Positions 1 through 8,258 of a DNA stretch of 10,662 bases are shown here, in pieces. The DNA lies in assembly GCA_025351615.1 (NCBI GenBank), contig JANXVP010000164.1, positions 1-10,662 of the forward strand, in the 5' to 3' direction. The translations under genes were made by a program, and so were the position numbers. This DNA is from Ramlibacter sp. (GTDB taxonomy: Bacteria; Pseudomonadota; Gammaproteobacteria; Burkholderiales; Burkholderiaceae_C). Numbering within the stretch: position 1 is the first letter of the stretch; every line of letters begins with the position of its first letter. The notes under the pieces are model-generated. The model was not told the origin of the DNA and did no database searches. It saw only the letters and a program-made list of their open reading frames with translations.

Positions 1-759
<759 letters not shown>

Positions 760-760
<1 letters not shown>

Positions 761-1500
761 CAGGTTCCCAGTTCGTCGGCTTTGGCCTGGGCCTGGGAAA
801 AATCCAGGTCGCCCGAGTAGATCGCCCGGCCGCAGATCACGCCTTCGATGCCTTCGCCCTCCACCGCGCAAAGCTTCTCGATGTCGGCCATGTTCGACAG
901 CCCGCCGGAAGCGATGACCGGGATGTGCAGCGCCTGCGCCAGCTTGACGGTGGCCTCGATATTGATGCCTGAAAGCATGCCGTCACGGCCGATGTCGGTG
1001 TAGATGATGGACTCGACGCCCCAGTCCTCGAACTTGCGCGCGAGGTCCACCACTTCGTGGCCCGTCAGCTTGCTCCACCCATCGGTTGCGACCTTGCCGT
1101 CCCTGGCGTCCAGGCCGACGATGATGTGGCCGCCAAAAGCGCTGCAGGCGTCCTTGAGGAAACCCGGATTCTTGACGGCCGCCGTCCCGATGATCACGTA
1201 ACGCAGGCCGCCGTCGATGTACTTCTCGATCGTATCGAGGTCCCGGATGCCGCCGCCCAGCTGGACCGGGATGTCGTCGCCGACGGCTTTGAGGATCGCG
1301 CGGATTGCGGTGAAGTTCTGTGGCTTGCCGGCGAAGGCGCCGTTCAGGTCTACGAGATGCAGGCGCCGCGCGCCCTTTGCCAGCCAGTTGCGCGCCATGG
1401 CAGCCGGGTCTTCGCTGAACGTGGTGGCCTGGTCCATGTCGCCCTGCTTCAGGCGGACACAGTGACCGTCTTTCAGGTCGATCGCGGGAATGAGGAGCAT
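760..1500 (-). CDS. hisA: HisA, ProFAR isomerase
   Basis: HisA is the 1-(5-phosphoribosyl)-5-[(5-phosphoribosylamino)methylideneamino]imidazole-4-carboxamide isomerase. It performs the Amadori rearrangement of ProFAR to PRFAR, the substrate of HisF/HisH. The 246-residue length is normal. The N-terminus [12 protein letters not shown] carries the catalytic Asp8. A second acidic residue sits at 131 in GLDARDG and the general acid at about 169 in TDIGRDG. The two half-barrel phosphate sites are LGGGIRD (81-87) and ASGGLSN in the C-terminal half. The ATG at 1500 starts right at the conserved beta strand, with only a weak ribosome binding site. It lies 80 nt after hisH and touches hisF by one base, so it belongs to the same operon. 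Confidence 0.97.
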
Positions 1501-1580
1501 CTTGGGGAGCGGGCTGCGACCGGCTCAGCCCGGGCGCGTCGGGCCGGACCACTGGTCATGTCTGGGCGAACGGGTCAGGG
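1501..1580 (-). other. hisH-hisA intergenic spacer with short inverted and tandem repeats
   Basis: This 80-nt spacer is the longest gap inside the his genes, whose other junctions are overlaps or a 48-nt gap. On the minus strand the hisH stop is followed by a tandem TGACCC repeat (1572-1583), which puts a second in-frame TGA one codon after the first. An 11-base palindrome (GACCA/TGGTC around one base) lies at 1547-1557. Two competing GC-rich 5-bp inverted repeats lie at 1520-1524 with 1543-1547 and at 1528-1532 with 1540-1544. No T-run follows, so it does not look like a rho-independent terminator. It may be a processing or translation-control element, or simply spacer. Confidence 0.3.
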
Positions 1581-2252
1581 TCAGGGGTTCCAGTGCAGGA
1601 AGTTCCGGTACAGGGCCAAGCCGTGGTCTGCGCTTTTCTCGGGGTGGAATTGGGTTGCAAAAATATTATCGCGTGCAATCGCGGCGGTAAAGCGGGCGCC
1701 GTAATCCGCCTCGCCCACGCTGTGGCGCGCATCCGACGTTCGGGCATAAAAACTGTGCACGAAATAGAAGTAGCTGCCGTCGGGGACCCCCGCCCACACG
1801 GGGTGTGACCCTGCGGAGCCGGCAGCATCCGCGTGCGGCACCTGCCAGACCCGGTTCCAGCCCATCTGGGGCACCTTGTAGCGGCTGCCGTCGGGTTGCA
1901 GGCGCCCCGCCAGGTCGAATTTGACCACCTCTCCGGGGATCAAGCCCAGGCCTGCGGTGGGGCCCTCGGCACTTCGATCGACCAGCATCTGCATGCCGAC
2001 ACAAACGCCGAACAGCGGCTTGGAGGCCGCGGCTTCCAGCACCGGTTCCAGCAAACCCGATTCACGCAGTTCCCGCATGCAGTCCGGCATCGCGCCCTGC
2101 CCCGGCAACACGATGCGCTCGGCCCGCCGGACGTCCTCGGCGCGTGCCGTGACCAGCACTTCGAAGTTGCTGCCCAGCGCAACATGCCGCACTGCCTGCG
2201 AGACCGAACGCAGGTTGCCCATGCCGTAATCGACCACCGCCACAGTTCTCAT
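1581..2252 (-). CDS. hisH: HisH, glutaminase subunit of imidazole glycerol phosphate synthase
   Basis: HisH is a class I glutamine amidotransferase. It releases ammonia from glutamine and channels it into HisF. The ATG at 2252 gives 223 residues beginning [17 protein letters not shown], the normal family N-terminus. An upstream TTG at 2279 is in frame but would add an unlikely MRRRRGPDA extension. The nucleophile Cys84 is in [10 protein letters not shown] and the oxyanion segment [10 protein letters not shown] is at 50-59. The His203-Glu205 pair in QFHPEKS completes the triad. The gene lies 48 nt after hisB and 80 nt before hisA, and the two gaps contrast with the tight overlaps upstream. Its partner hisF follows hisA. 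Confidence 0.97.
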   Translation of the reverse strand: MRTVAVVDYGMGNLRSVSQAVRHVALGSNFEVLVTARAEDVRRAERIVLPGQGAMPDCMRELRESGLLEPVLEAAASKPLFGVCVGMQMLVDRSAEGPTAGLGLIPGEVVKFDLAGRLQPDGSRYKVPQMGWNRVWQVPHADAAGSAGSHPVWAGVPDGSYFYFVHSFYARTSDARHSVGEADYGARFTAAIARDNIFATQFHPEKSADHGLALYRNFLHWNP

Positions 2253-2300
2253 CGCATCAGGTCCGCGCCGTCTCCGCAAGCCAGGGCAGTCTGAAACCGC

Positions 2301-2927
2301 TCAAAGCGAGCCCTTGGTGCTGGGAATGGTGCCGACCGCGCGCGGGTCCAGTTCGAGCGCGGAACGCAGGGCTCGGGCAAACGCCTTGAACACGGTCTCG
2401 CATTGGTGGTGGGCGTTCTCGCCGCGCAGGTTGTCGATGTGCAGCGTAACGAATGCGTGGTTGGCAAAGCCCTGGAAGAACTCGTGGGCCAGCTGGCTGT
2501 CGAAGGTGCCGATCATGCCGCTCTTGAACGGTACGTTCATCACCAGCCCCGGGCGTCCGGAAAAATCGATCACCACTCTGGACAGTGCTTCGTCGAGCGG
2601 GACGTAGGCATGGCCGTAGCGGCGGATGCCCTTCTTGTCCCCCACCGCCTTGTAGACCGCCTGGCCCAGGGTGATGCCCACGTCTTCCACCGTGTGGTGG
2701 CCGTCGATGTGAAGGTCTCCCGTGGCCCGGATGTCCAGGTCGATCAGGCCATGGCGCGCGATCTGATCCAGCATGTGGTCGAAAAAGCCGATACCGGTGG
2801 CAAGACTGGCCTTGCCGGTGCCATCCAGGTCGACCCGGACGGTGATGCTGGTCTCCGCGGTATTGCGTGCAACCTCGGCCTGGCGGGAATGGTCCGGATT
2901 GCGGTCAGCGGTGGCGGGTGGAGTCAT
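2301..2927 (-). CDS. hisB: HisB, imidazoleglycerol-phosphate dehydratase (monofunctional)
   Basis: IGPD is a manganese enzyme that dehydrates imidazole glycerol phosphate to imidazole acetol phosphate. The 208-residue protein has the paired metal-binding motifs GHHTVEDVG (76-84) and AHHQCETVF (172-180), plus GFFDHML (47-53) at the start of the fold. It starts at residues typical of the dehydratase and lacks the N-terminal HAD-type histidinol-phosphatase domain fused to it in E. coli HisB. The phosphatase step must therefore be done by another gene. The ATG at 2927 overlaps the hisC stop by 4 nt (ATGA). The first about 16 residues are a variable, polar N-terminal extension. Confidence 0.97.
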   Translation of the reverse strand: MTPPATADRNPDHSRQAEVARNTAETSITVRVDLDGTGKASLATGIGFFDHMLDQIARHGLIDLDIRATGDLHIDGHHTVEDVGITLGQAVYKAVGDKKGIRRYGHAYVPLDEALSRVVIDFSGRPGLVMNVPFKSGMIGTFDSQLAHEFFQGFANHAFVTLHIDNLRGENAHHQCETVFKAFARALRSALELDPRAVGTIPSTKGSL

Positions 2928-4003
2928 AGGGAGGCCTTGAGCGCCGCCAACAGCTGCGTGTTCTCGCCCTCGGTTCCGACGGTGAGCCGCAGGCAGTTCG
3001 CCAGCAATGGATGCATTTTAGAAACGTTCTTGACCAGCACGCCGTTGGCCTTCAAACCGTCGAAGGTGCGCTGTGCATCGGGAAAGCGCGCCAGGATCAT
3101 GTTGGCGTCGCTCGGCCAGGCTTTGACACCGGGCAGTTCGGCCAGCGCGTGCTGCAGGCGTGACCGCTGCGCCCGCAGTCCGGCAGCCTGCGCCGCGAAC
3201 ACTTCCCGATGTTCCAGTGCGAATAACGCGGTCTCGCAATTGAGCACGCTGATGTTGTAGGGCGGCCGGACCTTGTCGAATTCAGCGACCAGCGCTTTGG
3301 GGCCGATCAGGTAGCCGATCCGCACACCAGCCAATCCGAATTTGCTCAGCGTGCGCAGCAGCAGCACGTGGCTGTGCCGGTGTACCCGGTCAATGTAACT
3401 GCGGCTGGAAAACGGCTGGTACGCCTCGTCGATCACCACCAGCCCGGGAGCCGCTTCGACCACCTGTTCGATGACCGCATCGTCCCAGAGGTTGGCGGTC
3501 GGGTTGTTCGGATAGGCCAGGTAGACGATCGAGGGCTGGTGTTGCGCGATCGCCGCCAGCATGGCCTTTTCATCGAGCTCGAAGTCGGGCGTCAGGTCCA
3601 CGCCGATGAACTTCAGTCCCTGCAGCTGGGCGCTCACCCCGTACATGACGAAGCCCGGCAGCGGCGCCAGGATCGACGCGCCAGGCACGTCGCACGCCAT
3701 GGCGATCAGCGAGATCAGTTCGTCCGAGCCGTTGCCCAGCATGATGTCGAAATCGTCGGGCATGCTCGCATAGAACGCGAGAGCGCGGCGCAGGTCATCC
3801 ACCTGGCCGGCGGGGTAACGGTTCAGCGCCAGGGCGCCGAGCCGCTGGCCGAGCTGCGCCTGCAGTTCGGGCGCCAGCCGGTGCGGGTTCTCCATGGCAT
3901 CGAGCTTGATCAGCCCGGCCGAGGGCTGGATGGCATACGCATGCATCGACTGGATATCCTGCCGGATGCGCTGCTTCAGGTCGCGCTGCCGCGCCGCTGT
4001 CAT
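2924..4003 (-). CDS. hisC: HisC, histidinol-phosphate aminotransferase
   Basis: HisC is a PLP-dependent fold-type I aminotransferase that turns imidazole acetol phosphate and glutamate into histidinol phosphate. Starting at the ATG at 4003 it has 359 residues, the normal size. The frame stays open far upstream to 4342, but that part runs through hisD in another frame and is not coding. Visible landmarks are ENPHRL (38-43), YPNNPT (164-169), the PLP-pyridine Asp192 in VIDEAYQPF, and the Schiff-base Lys221 in [19 protein letters not shown] 8 nt before the ATG serves as ribosome binding site. The gene overlaps hisD upstream and hisB downstream by 4 nt each. Confidence 0.97.
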   Translation of the reverse strand: MTAARQRDLKQRIRQDIQSMHAYAIQPSAGLIKLDAMENPHRLAPELQAQLGQRLGALALNRYPAGQVDDLRRALAFYASMPDDFDIMLGNGSDELISLIAMACDVPGASILAPLPGFVMYGVSAQLQGLKFIGVDLTPDFELDEKAMLAAIAQHQPSIVYLAYPNNPTANLWDDAVIEQVVEAAPGLVVIDEAYQPFSSRSYIDRVHRHSHVLLLRTLSKFGLAGVRIGYLIGPKALVAEFDKVRPPYNISVLNCETALFALEHREVFAAQAAGLRAQRSRLQHALAELPGVKAWPSDANMILARFPDAQRTFDGLKANGVLVKNVSKMHPLLANCLRLTVGTEGENTQLLAALKASL

Positions 4004-5319
4004 TTGCGCAACCTCATCTCGGCGGCGAGGGCATGGGCTTGCAAGCCTTCGCCATAAGCCAGTACGGCCGCGATCGCTCCGAGTGTTTGCGCACCCGCTT
4101 CGCTCACCTCGATCACGCTGCTGCGCTTCTGGAAGTCGTACACGCCGAGCGGGCTGGAAAAACGCGCAGTGCCGCCGGTGGGCAGCACATGGTTGGGACC
4201 GGCGCAATAGTCGCCCAGCGACTCGCTGGTGAATGCGCCCAGGAAGATTGCGCCCGCATGCCGCAACAAAGGCTCCCAGCGATGGGGCTCGCTGCTGGCA
4301 ACTTCGAGATGTTCCGGTGCGATGCGGTTGCTGATCTCGCAAGCTTCTTCCATGCTGCGGGTGTGAATCAAGGCGCCCCGGCCGTTGAGTGACCTGGCGA
4401 TGATGCTGGCGCGCGGCATCTGCGGCAGCAGCCGCTCGATCTCCGCCTGAACCCGGTCGATATAGGCTGCGTCGGGGCAGAGCAGGATGCTTTGCGCCAG
4501 CTCGTCGTGCTCGGCCTGGCTGAACAGGTCCATCGCCACCCAGTCAGGCGGCGTGCTGCCGTCTGCGAGCACCAGGATTTCGCTCGGGCCGGCAATCATG
4601 TCGATCCCGACCGTGCCGAACACCCGCCGCTTCGCGCTGGCCACATACGCGTTCCCCGGCCCGGTAATCTTGTCGACAGCGGGAATGGTCGCCGTGCCGT
4701 AAGCCAACGCCGCCACGGCCTGGGCGCCGCCGACGGTGAAGGCCCGGCTGACTCCGGCGATATGCGCCGCGGCCAGGACCAACGCGTTCTTCTCGCCGCA
4801 TGGGGTCGGCACCACCATGATGATTTCGCCGACGCCGGCGACGTGCGCCGGGATCGCATTCATCAGCACCGATGACGGATAGGCCGCCTTGCCGCCGGGC
4901 ACATAGATGCCGACGCGGTCCAGCGGCGTGACCTTCTGCCCGAGCAGCGTGCCGTCTTCGTCGCGGTAGCTCCAGCTTGCGCCGTTGGCCTTCTTGTGTG
5001 CCTCGTGGTAGCTGCGCACCCGGCGCGCGGCTGCCTGCAGCGCGCTGCGTTGGGTCTCAGGCAAGGCATCGAAGGCGGATTTCAGCTGCGCCTGGCTCAG
5101 TTCCAGCGCTCCCACCGACGTGGCGTTCATGCCATCGAAACGGTTGCTGTACTCGAGCACCGCGGCGTCGCCGCGTTGCCGCACGTCGTCGAGGATCTGC
5201 GCGACGACGTGCTCGACCTCGGCGTCGGTTTCGGCGGACCAATGCAGTCGCGCGCGAAAATCAGCCTCGAACGCGGCAGCAGCGGTCGACAGACGGGCAG
5301 GTACGGCAGTCGGGGTCAT
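4000..5319 (-). CDS. hisD: HisD, histidinol dehydrogenase
   Basis: HisD is a zinc-dependent, NAD-linked enzyme that oxidises L-histidinol through the aldehyde to L-histidine, the last pathway step. It has 439 residues, a normal length. Zinc ligands expected from the family are visible as Gln268 and His271 in FSQAEHDEL, Asp370 in [14 protein letters not shown], and His429 near the C-terminus. The catalytic Glu336-His337 pair is in [10 protein letters not shown]. The N-terminal about 15 residues are alanine-rich and variable. The ATG at 5319 overlaps the hisG stop (ATGA) and has little ribosome binding site of its own, so translation is probably coupled to hisG. hisC follows with another 4-nt overlap. 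Confidence 0.98.
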   Translation of the reverse strand: MTPTAVPARLSTAAAAFEADFRARLHWSAETDAEVEHVVAQILDDVRQRGDAAVLEYSNRFDGMNATSVGALELSQAQLKSAFDALPETQRSALQAAARRVRSYHEAHKKANGASWSYRDEDGTLLGQKVTPLDRVGIYVPGGKAAYPSSVLMNAIPAHVAGVGEIIMVVPTPCGEKNALVLAAAHIAGVSRAFTVGGAQAVAALAYGTATIPAVDKITGPGNAYVASAKRRVFGTVGIDMIAGPSEILVLADGSTPPDWVAMDLFSQAEHDELAQSILLCPDAAYIDRVQAEIERLLPQMPRASIIARSLNGRGALIHTRSMEEACEISNRIAPEHLEVASSEPHRWEPLLRHAGAIFLGAFTSESLGDYCAGPNHVLPTGGTARFSSPLGVYDFQKRSSVIEVSEAGAQTLGAIAAVLAYGEGLQAHALAAEMRLRK

Positions 5320-5963
5320 GTCGGTTCGGCAGTCATGGCCTGTTCAAAGGCATTGATGATGCTGCGAATCTCATCGCGTTTGAGCTTGAGCGCAGCCTGG
5401 TTCACCACCAGCCGCGAGCTGATGTCCATGATCCGCTCGACCTCGACAAGGTTGTTGGCCTTGAGCGTGCCGCCGGTGGAGACCAGGTCGACGATGGCGT
5501 CAGCCAACCCGGTCAGCGGCGCCAGCTCCATGCTTCCGTAAAGCTTGATCATGTCGACGTGCACGCCCTTCGCGGCGAAAAATTCACGCGCGATCGACAC
5601 GTATTTGGTGGCAACCTTCAGGCGCGAGCCCTGGCGGACGGCTGACTCATAGTCGAAATCAGAGCGCACCGCGACGCTGATCCGGCATTTCGCAATTTGC
5701 AGGTCCAGCGGCTGGTAAAGGCCCTGGCTGCCGTGCTCGATCAGAGTGTCCAGCCCGGTGACGCCCAGGTCGGCGCCGCCGTACTGCACATAGGTCGGAA
5801 CGTCGCTTGCCCGTACCAGCACCACCCGCACCAGCGGGTTGCGCGTTGCCAGGATCAGTTTGCGAGACTGCTCCGGATCGTCCAGCACCTCGATTCCGGC
5901 CGCCCGCAGTAGCGGCAACGTCTCTTCGAAAATGCGTCCTTTGGACAGGGCCAGGGTGATCAT
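5316..5963 (-). CDS. hisG: HisG, ATP phosphoribosyltransferase catalytic subunit, short form
   Basis: HisG condenses ATP and PRPP in the first committed step of histidine synthesis. At 215 residues it is the short form, ending after the two catalytic lobes and lacking the C-terminal ACT-like regulatory domain of the roughly 300-residue long form. The N-terminus [14 protein letters not shown] and the PRPP loop [15 protein letters not shown] (158-172) are diagnostic. Short HisG is known to need the HisZ regulatory subunit, related to histidyl-tRNA synthetase, for activity and histidine feedback. No hisZ is in this window. The ATG at 5963 overlaps the murA stop by 4 nt, so no his leader or attenuator fits directly before it. 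It also overlaps hisD. Confidence 0.97.
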   Translation of the reverse strand: MITLALSKGRIFEETLPLLRAAGIEVLDDPEQSRKLILATRNPLVRVVLVRASDVPTYVQYGGADLGVTGLDTLIEHGSQGLYQPLDLQIAKCRISVAVRSDFDYESAVRQGSRLKVATKYVSIAREFFAAKGVHVDMIKLYGSMELAPLTGLADAIVDLVSTGGTLKANNLVEVERIMDISSRLVVNQAALKLKRDEIRSIINAFEQAMTAEPT

Positions 5964-7228
5964 CCCTTGACCCGCTCGATATCGGCGCCGATGGCGCGCA
6001 GCTTGGCTTCCATCTGGTCGTAACCGCGGTCCAGGTGGTAGATGCGATCGACGATGGTTTCGCCTTCGGCGACCAGGCCGGCGATCACCAGGCTGGCCGA
6101 TGCACGCAGGTCGGTGGCCATCACCACCGCGCCCGACAGGCTTTCAACGCCTTCGATCACGGCGAACTTGCCATCCACCTGAATCCGGGCGCCCAGCCGC
6201 ACCATTTCGTTGACGTGCATGAACCGGTTTTCGAAGATGGTTTCGGTCACCTTCGACGGCCCCTCGGCAATCACGTTCAGTGCCATGAACTGGGCCTGCA
6301 TGTCAGTCGGAAACCCAGGATATTCGGTGGTCCTAAAGCTTTGCGCCACCAGGCGACCTTGCGAATGCAGGTGGATCCCGTCCTCCACTGCGGCGACGCT
6401 GGCGCCGGCGTCGCGCAACTTGTCGATCACCGCTTCGAGGTGGTCGGCGCGGCCGTGCCGCAGCACCACATCGCCCCCGGTGGCGGCCACCGCACACAGA
6501 AAGGTGCCGGCCTCGATTCGGTCCGCAACCACCCGATGGGTGCAGCCGTGCAACTTCTCGACACCCTGGATCCGGATCCGGCTGGTGCCGTGTCCTTCGA
6601 TCTTCGCGCCCATGGCGATGAGCATCTCCGCCAGGTCGGTGATCTCAGGCTCCTGGGCGGCGTTTTCCAGGACAGTTTCACCTTCGGCAAGCGTGGCCGC
6701 CATCAGGAAATTTTCGGTGCCGGTCACGGTCACCATGTCGGTACGGATGCTCGCACCCCGGAGACGGTCGCGGCCCTTGGGCAGCTTTGCAATCATGTAG
6801 CCGTGTTCGACGACGATGTCCGCACCCATGGCCTGCAACCCCTTGATGTGCTGGTCGACAGGCCGCGAGCCGATCGCGCAGCCGCCTGGCAGCGAGACGG
6901 TGGCGTCGCCAAATCGCGCCAGCAGTGGCCCCAGCGCCAGCACCGACGCGCGCATGGTCTTCACCAGCTCATAGGGCGCTTCGGGAGAGCTCAGCTTGCT
7001 GGAGTCGATGCGCACGGAGCCGTCGCCGGCCCGGTCGACGGTGACGCCCATGTTGCGGATCAGCTGGAGCATGGTGGCGACATCCTGCAGTCGCGGCACG
7101 TTTAGAAGCGTCACCGGCTCGCTGGTCAGCAGCGCTGCGCACAGCTCGGGCAAGGCTGCATTCTTGGCCCCGGAGATCCGGACCTCGCCATGGAGCTGGC
7201 GGCCCCCGCGAATCAGCAATTTGTCCAT
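5960..7228 (-). CDS. murA: MurA, UDP-N-acetylglucosamine 1-carboxyvinyltransferase
   Basis: MurA transfers enolpyruvate from PEP to UDP-GlcNAc, the first committed step of peptidoglycan synthesis, in the cytoplasm. The 422-residue length is normal. The N-terminus reads [16 protein letters not shown], followed by the substrate-binding Lys22-Asn23 in SGAKNAALP. The catalytic, fosfomycin-reactive Cys117 is in [14 protein letters not shown], so the enzyme has the Cys form rather than the resistant Asp variant. Asp308 in [11 protein letters not shown] is the likely base. The gene begins 7 nt after the BolA/IbaG gene and overlaps hisG by 4 nt. A BolA-family gene directly before murA is also the E. 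coli arrangement (ibaG-murA). Its own ribosome binding site is weak. Confidence 0.98.
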   Translation of the reverse strand: MDKLLIRGGRQLHGEVRISGAKNAALPELCAALLTSEPVTLLNVPRLQDVATMLQLIRNMGVTVDRAGDGSVRIDSSKLSSPEAPYELVKTMRASVLALGPLLARFGDATVSLPGGCAIGSRPVDQHIKGLQAMGADIVVEHGYMIAKLPKGRDRLRGASIRTDMVTVTGTENFLMAATLAEGETVLENAAQEPEITDLAEMLIAMGAKIEGHGTSRIRIQGVEKLHGCTHRVVADRIEAGTFLCAVAATGGDVVLRHGRADHLEAVIDKLRDAGASVAAVEDGIHLHSQGRLVAQSFRTTEYPGFPTDMQAQFMALNVIAEGPSKVTETIFENRFMHVNEMVRLGARIQVDGKFAVIEGVESLSGAVVMATDLRASASLVIAGLVAEGETIVDRIYHLDRGYDQMEAKLRAIGADIERVKG

Positions 7229-7235
7229 GGAAAAC

Positions 7236-7484
7236 TCAGGTGGGTGTGGATGACGCCGCCCATTCGGCCGGCGTCAGGGTCTTCATCGACAGGGCGTGCA
7301 CCTCGTCAGTCTGCATTCTCGCACCCAGCGTTGCGTAAACCCGCTGGTGCCGCTGGATCGGACGCTTGCCCTCGAATTCGGCGGAGACGATCACGGCTGA
7401 CCAGTGCCGCCCGTCGCCATCCACCTCAAGGTGGGTGCACTGCAGGCCCGCGGCGATGACGGATTGGAGTTCGGCGGCATTCAT
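7236..7484 (-). CDS. ibaG: BolA/IbaG-family protein
   Basis: This is a small 82-residue BolA-family protein. Such proteins pair with monothiol glutaredoxins and handle [2Fe-2S] clusters; they have also been linked to envelope and stress phenotypes. The core pattern is visible: [18 protein letters not shown] (about 23-40), the [10 protein letters not shown] helix (45-54), then the conserved His63 in [15 protein letters not shown]. Its place directly before murA and after an Mla locus matches ibaG (yrbA) of E. coli more than bolA itself, so I use that symbol, although orthology was not tested. The ATG at 7484 lies 18 nt after the permease stop, with a GAAAGA ribosome binding site. The last seven residues are a short polar tail. 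Confidence 0.88.
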   Translation of the reverse strand: MNAAELQSVIAAGLQCTHLEVDGDGRHWSAVIVSAEFEGKRPIQRHQRVYATLGARMQTDEVHALSMKTLTPAEWAASSTPT

Positions 7485-7502
7485 CAGGGTCTTTCAGGGC
7501 GT

Positions 7503-8258
7503 TCAGCCGCGGATCTTGTAGCCGATGCGCAACAGGTTGACGGCGATGGCGCTCACGACGAGCAGCGCCGAACCCACGATGCCCAGGCTCAGCCACGGCG
7601 ACACATCGCTGACGCCGAAGAAACCATAGCGAAAACCGTCGATCATGTAGAAAAACGGGTTGAGATGGCTCACCTGCTGCCAGAAAGCAGGCAGCGAATG
7701 AATGGAATAGAACACGCCGGACAAAAAGGTCATGGGCATGATGACGAAATTCTGGAACGCGGCCATCTGGTCAAACTTTTCGGCCCACAGTCCGGCGATG
7801 ACACCTAGGGCGCCCAGCATCGCCGCTCCCATCACTGCAAACACCACACTCCACAGCGGAGCGACGAATTGCGGGCGGACAAAAAAGGAAGTCACTGCGA
7901 AAACGCCGATTCCGACTGCCAGGCCGCGCACCACGGACGAGCCGACATACGCGCAAAACCAGCTCCAGTGCGACAGCGGCGTCAGCAGCACGAACACCAG
8001 GCTGCCCATGATCTTGCTCTGCACCAGCGAGGACGAACTGTTGGCAAAAGCGTTCTGCAACATGCTCATCATCACCAGTCCCGGGATCAGGAAGGCGGTG
8101 TACTCGACCCGGTCGTACACCTTCACATTGTTCTGAAGCACATGGCCGAAGATCAGCAGGTACAGCACCGCCGTGAGGATCGGGGCCGCCACCGTCTGGA
8201 CGCCCACCTTCCAGAAGCGCAACACTTCCTTGTACAGCAGGGTTTGCCAGCCGATCAC
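7503..8258 (-). CDS. ABC-2 type transporter permease, YadH-like
   Basis: This 251-residue integral membrane protein belongs to the ABC-2 permease family (YadH/NodJ-like exporters). Hydrophobic segments lie near residues 22-40, 52-72, 103-125, 132-157, 168-187 and 222-243, the expected six helices. The N-terminus has the family signature LLYKEVLRFWKVGVQTV. FLIPGLVMMSMLQNAF follows the first loop, and the C-terminal NPFFYMIDGFRYGF is the ABC-2 hallmark before the last helix. The start is a GTG at 8258 that overlaps the ATPase stop (GTGA). There is no good Shine-Dalgarno, so expression is probably coupled to the ATPase. It acts with that ATPase as an exporter in the inner membrane. The substrate is unknown; a lipid or glycan is a guess from the envelope-gene context. 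Confidence 0.92.
   Translation of the reverse strand: MIGWQTLLYKEVLRFWKVGVQTVAAPILTAVLYLLIFGHVLQNNVKVYDRVEYTAFLIPGLVMMSMLQNAFANSSSSLVQSKIMGSLVFVLLTPLSHWSWFCAYVGSSVVRGLAVGIGVFAVTSFFVRPQFVAPLWSVVFAVMGAAMLGALGVIAGLWAEKFDQMAAFQNFVIMPMTFLSGVFYSIHSLPAFWQQVSHLNPFFYMIDGFRYGFFGVSDVSPWLSLGIVGSALLVVSAIAVNLLRIGYKIRG

Noticed and set aside
2253..2279. TTG start giving HisH nine more residues
   Set aside because: The added MRRRRGPDA is not family-like, and the ATG at 2252 begins at the conserved beta strand.
2403..3260. Plus-strand open frame opposite hisB and hisC (285 codons)
   Set aside because: It covers two genuine his genes on the other strand and shows no family motif.
4004..4342. N-terminal extension of hisC into hisD
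   Set aside because: The extra 113 residues are Arg/Ala/Gln-rich out-of-frame hisD sequence. The ATG at 4003 gives a full-length HisC with a good ribosome binding site.
6035..7105. Long plus-strand open frame opposite murA (356 codons)
   Set aside because: It mirrors murA, whose family motifs are complete on the other strand. The translation is rich in His, Arg, Gly and Ala with no recognisable domain, as expected of antisense frames in high-GC DNA.
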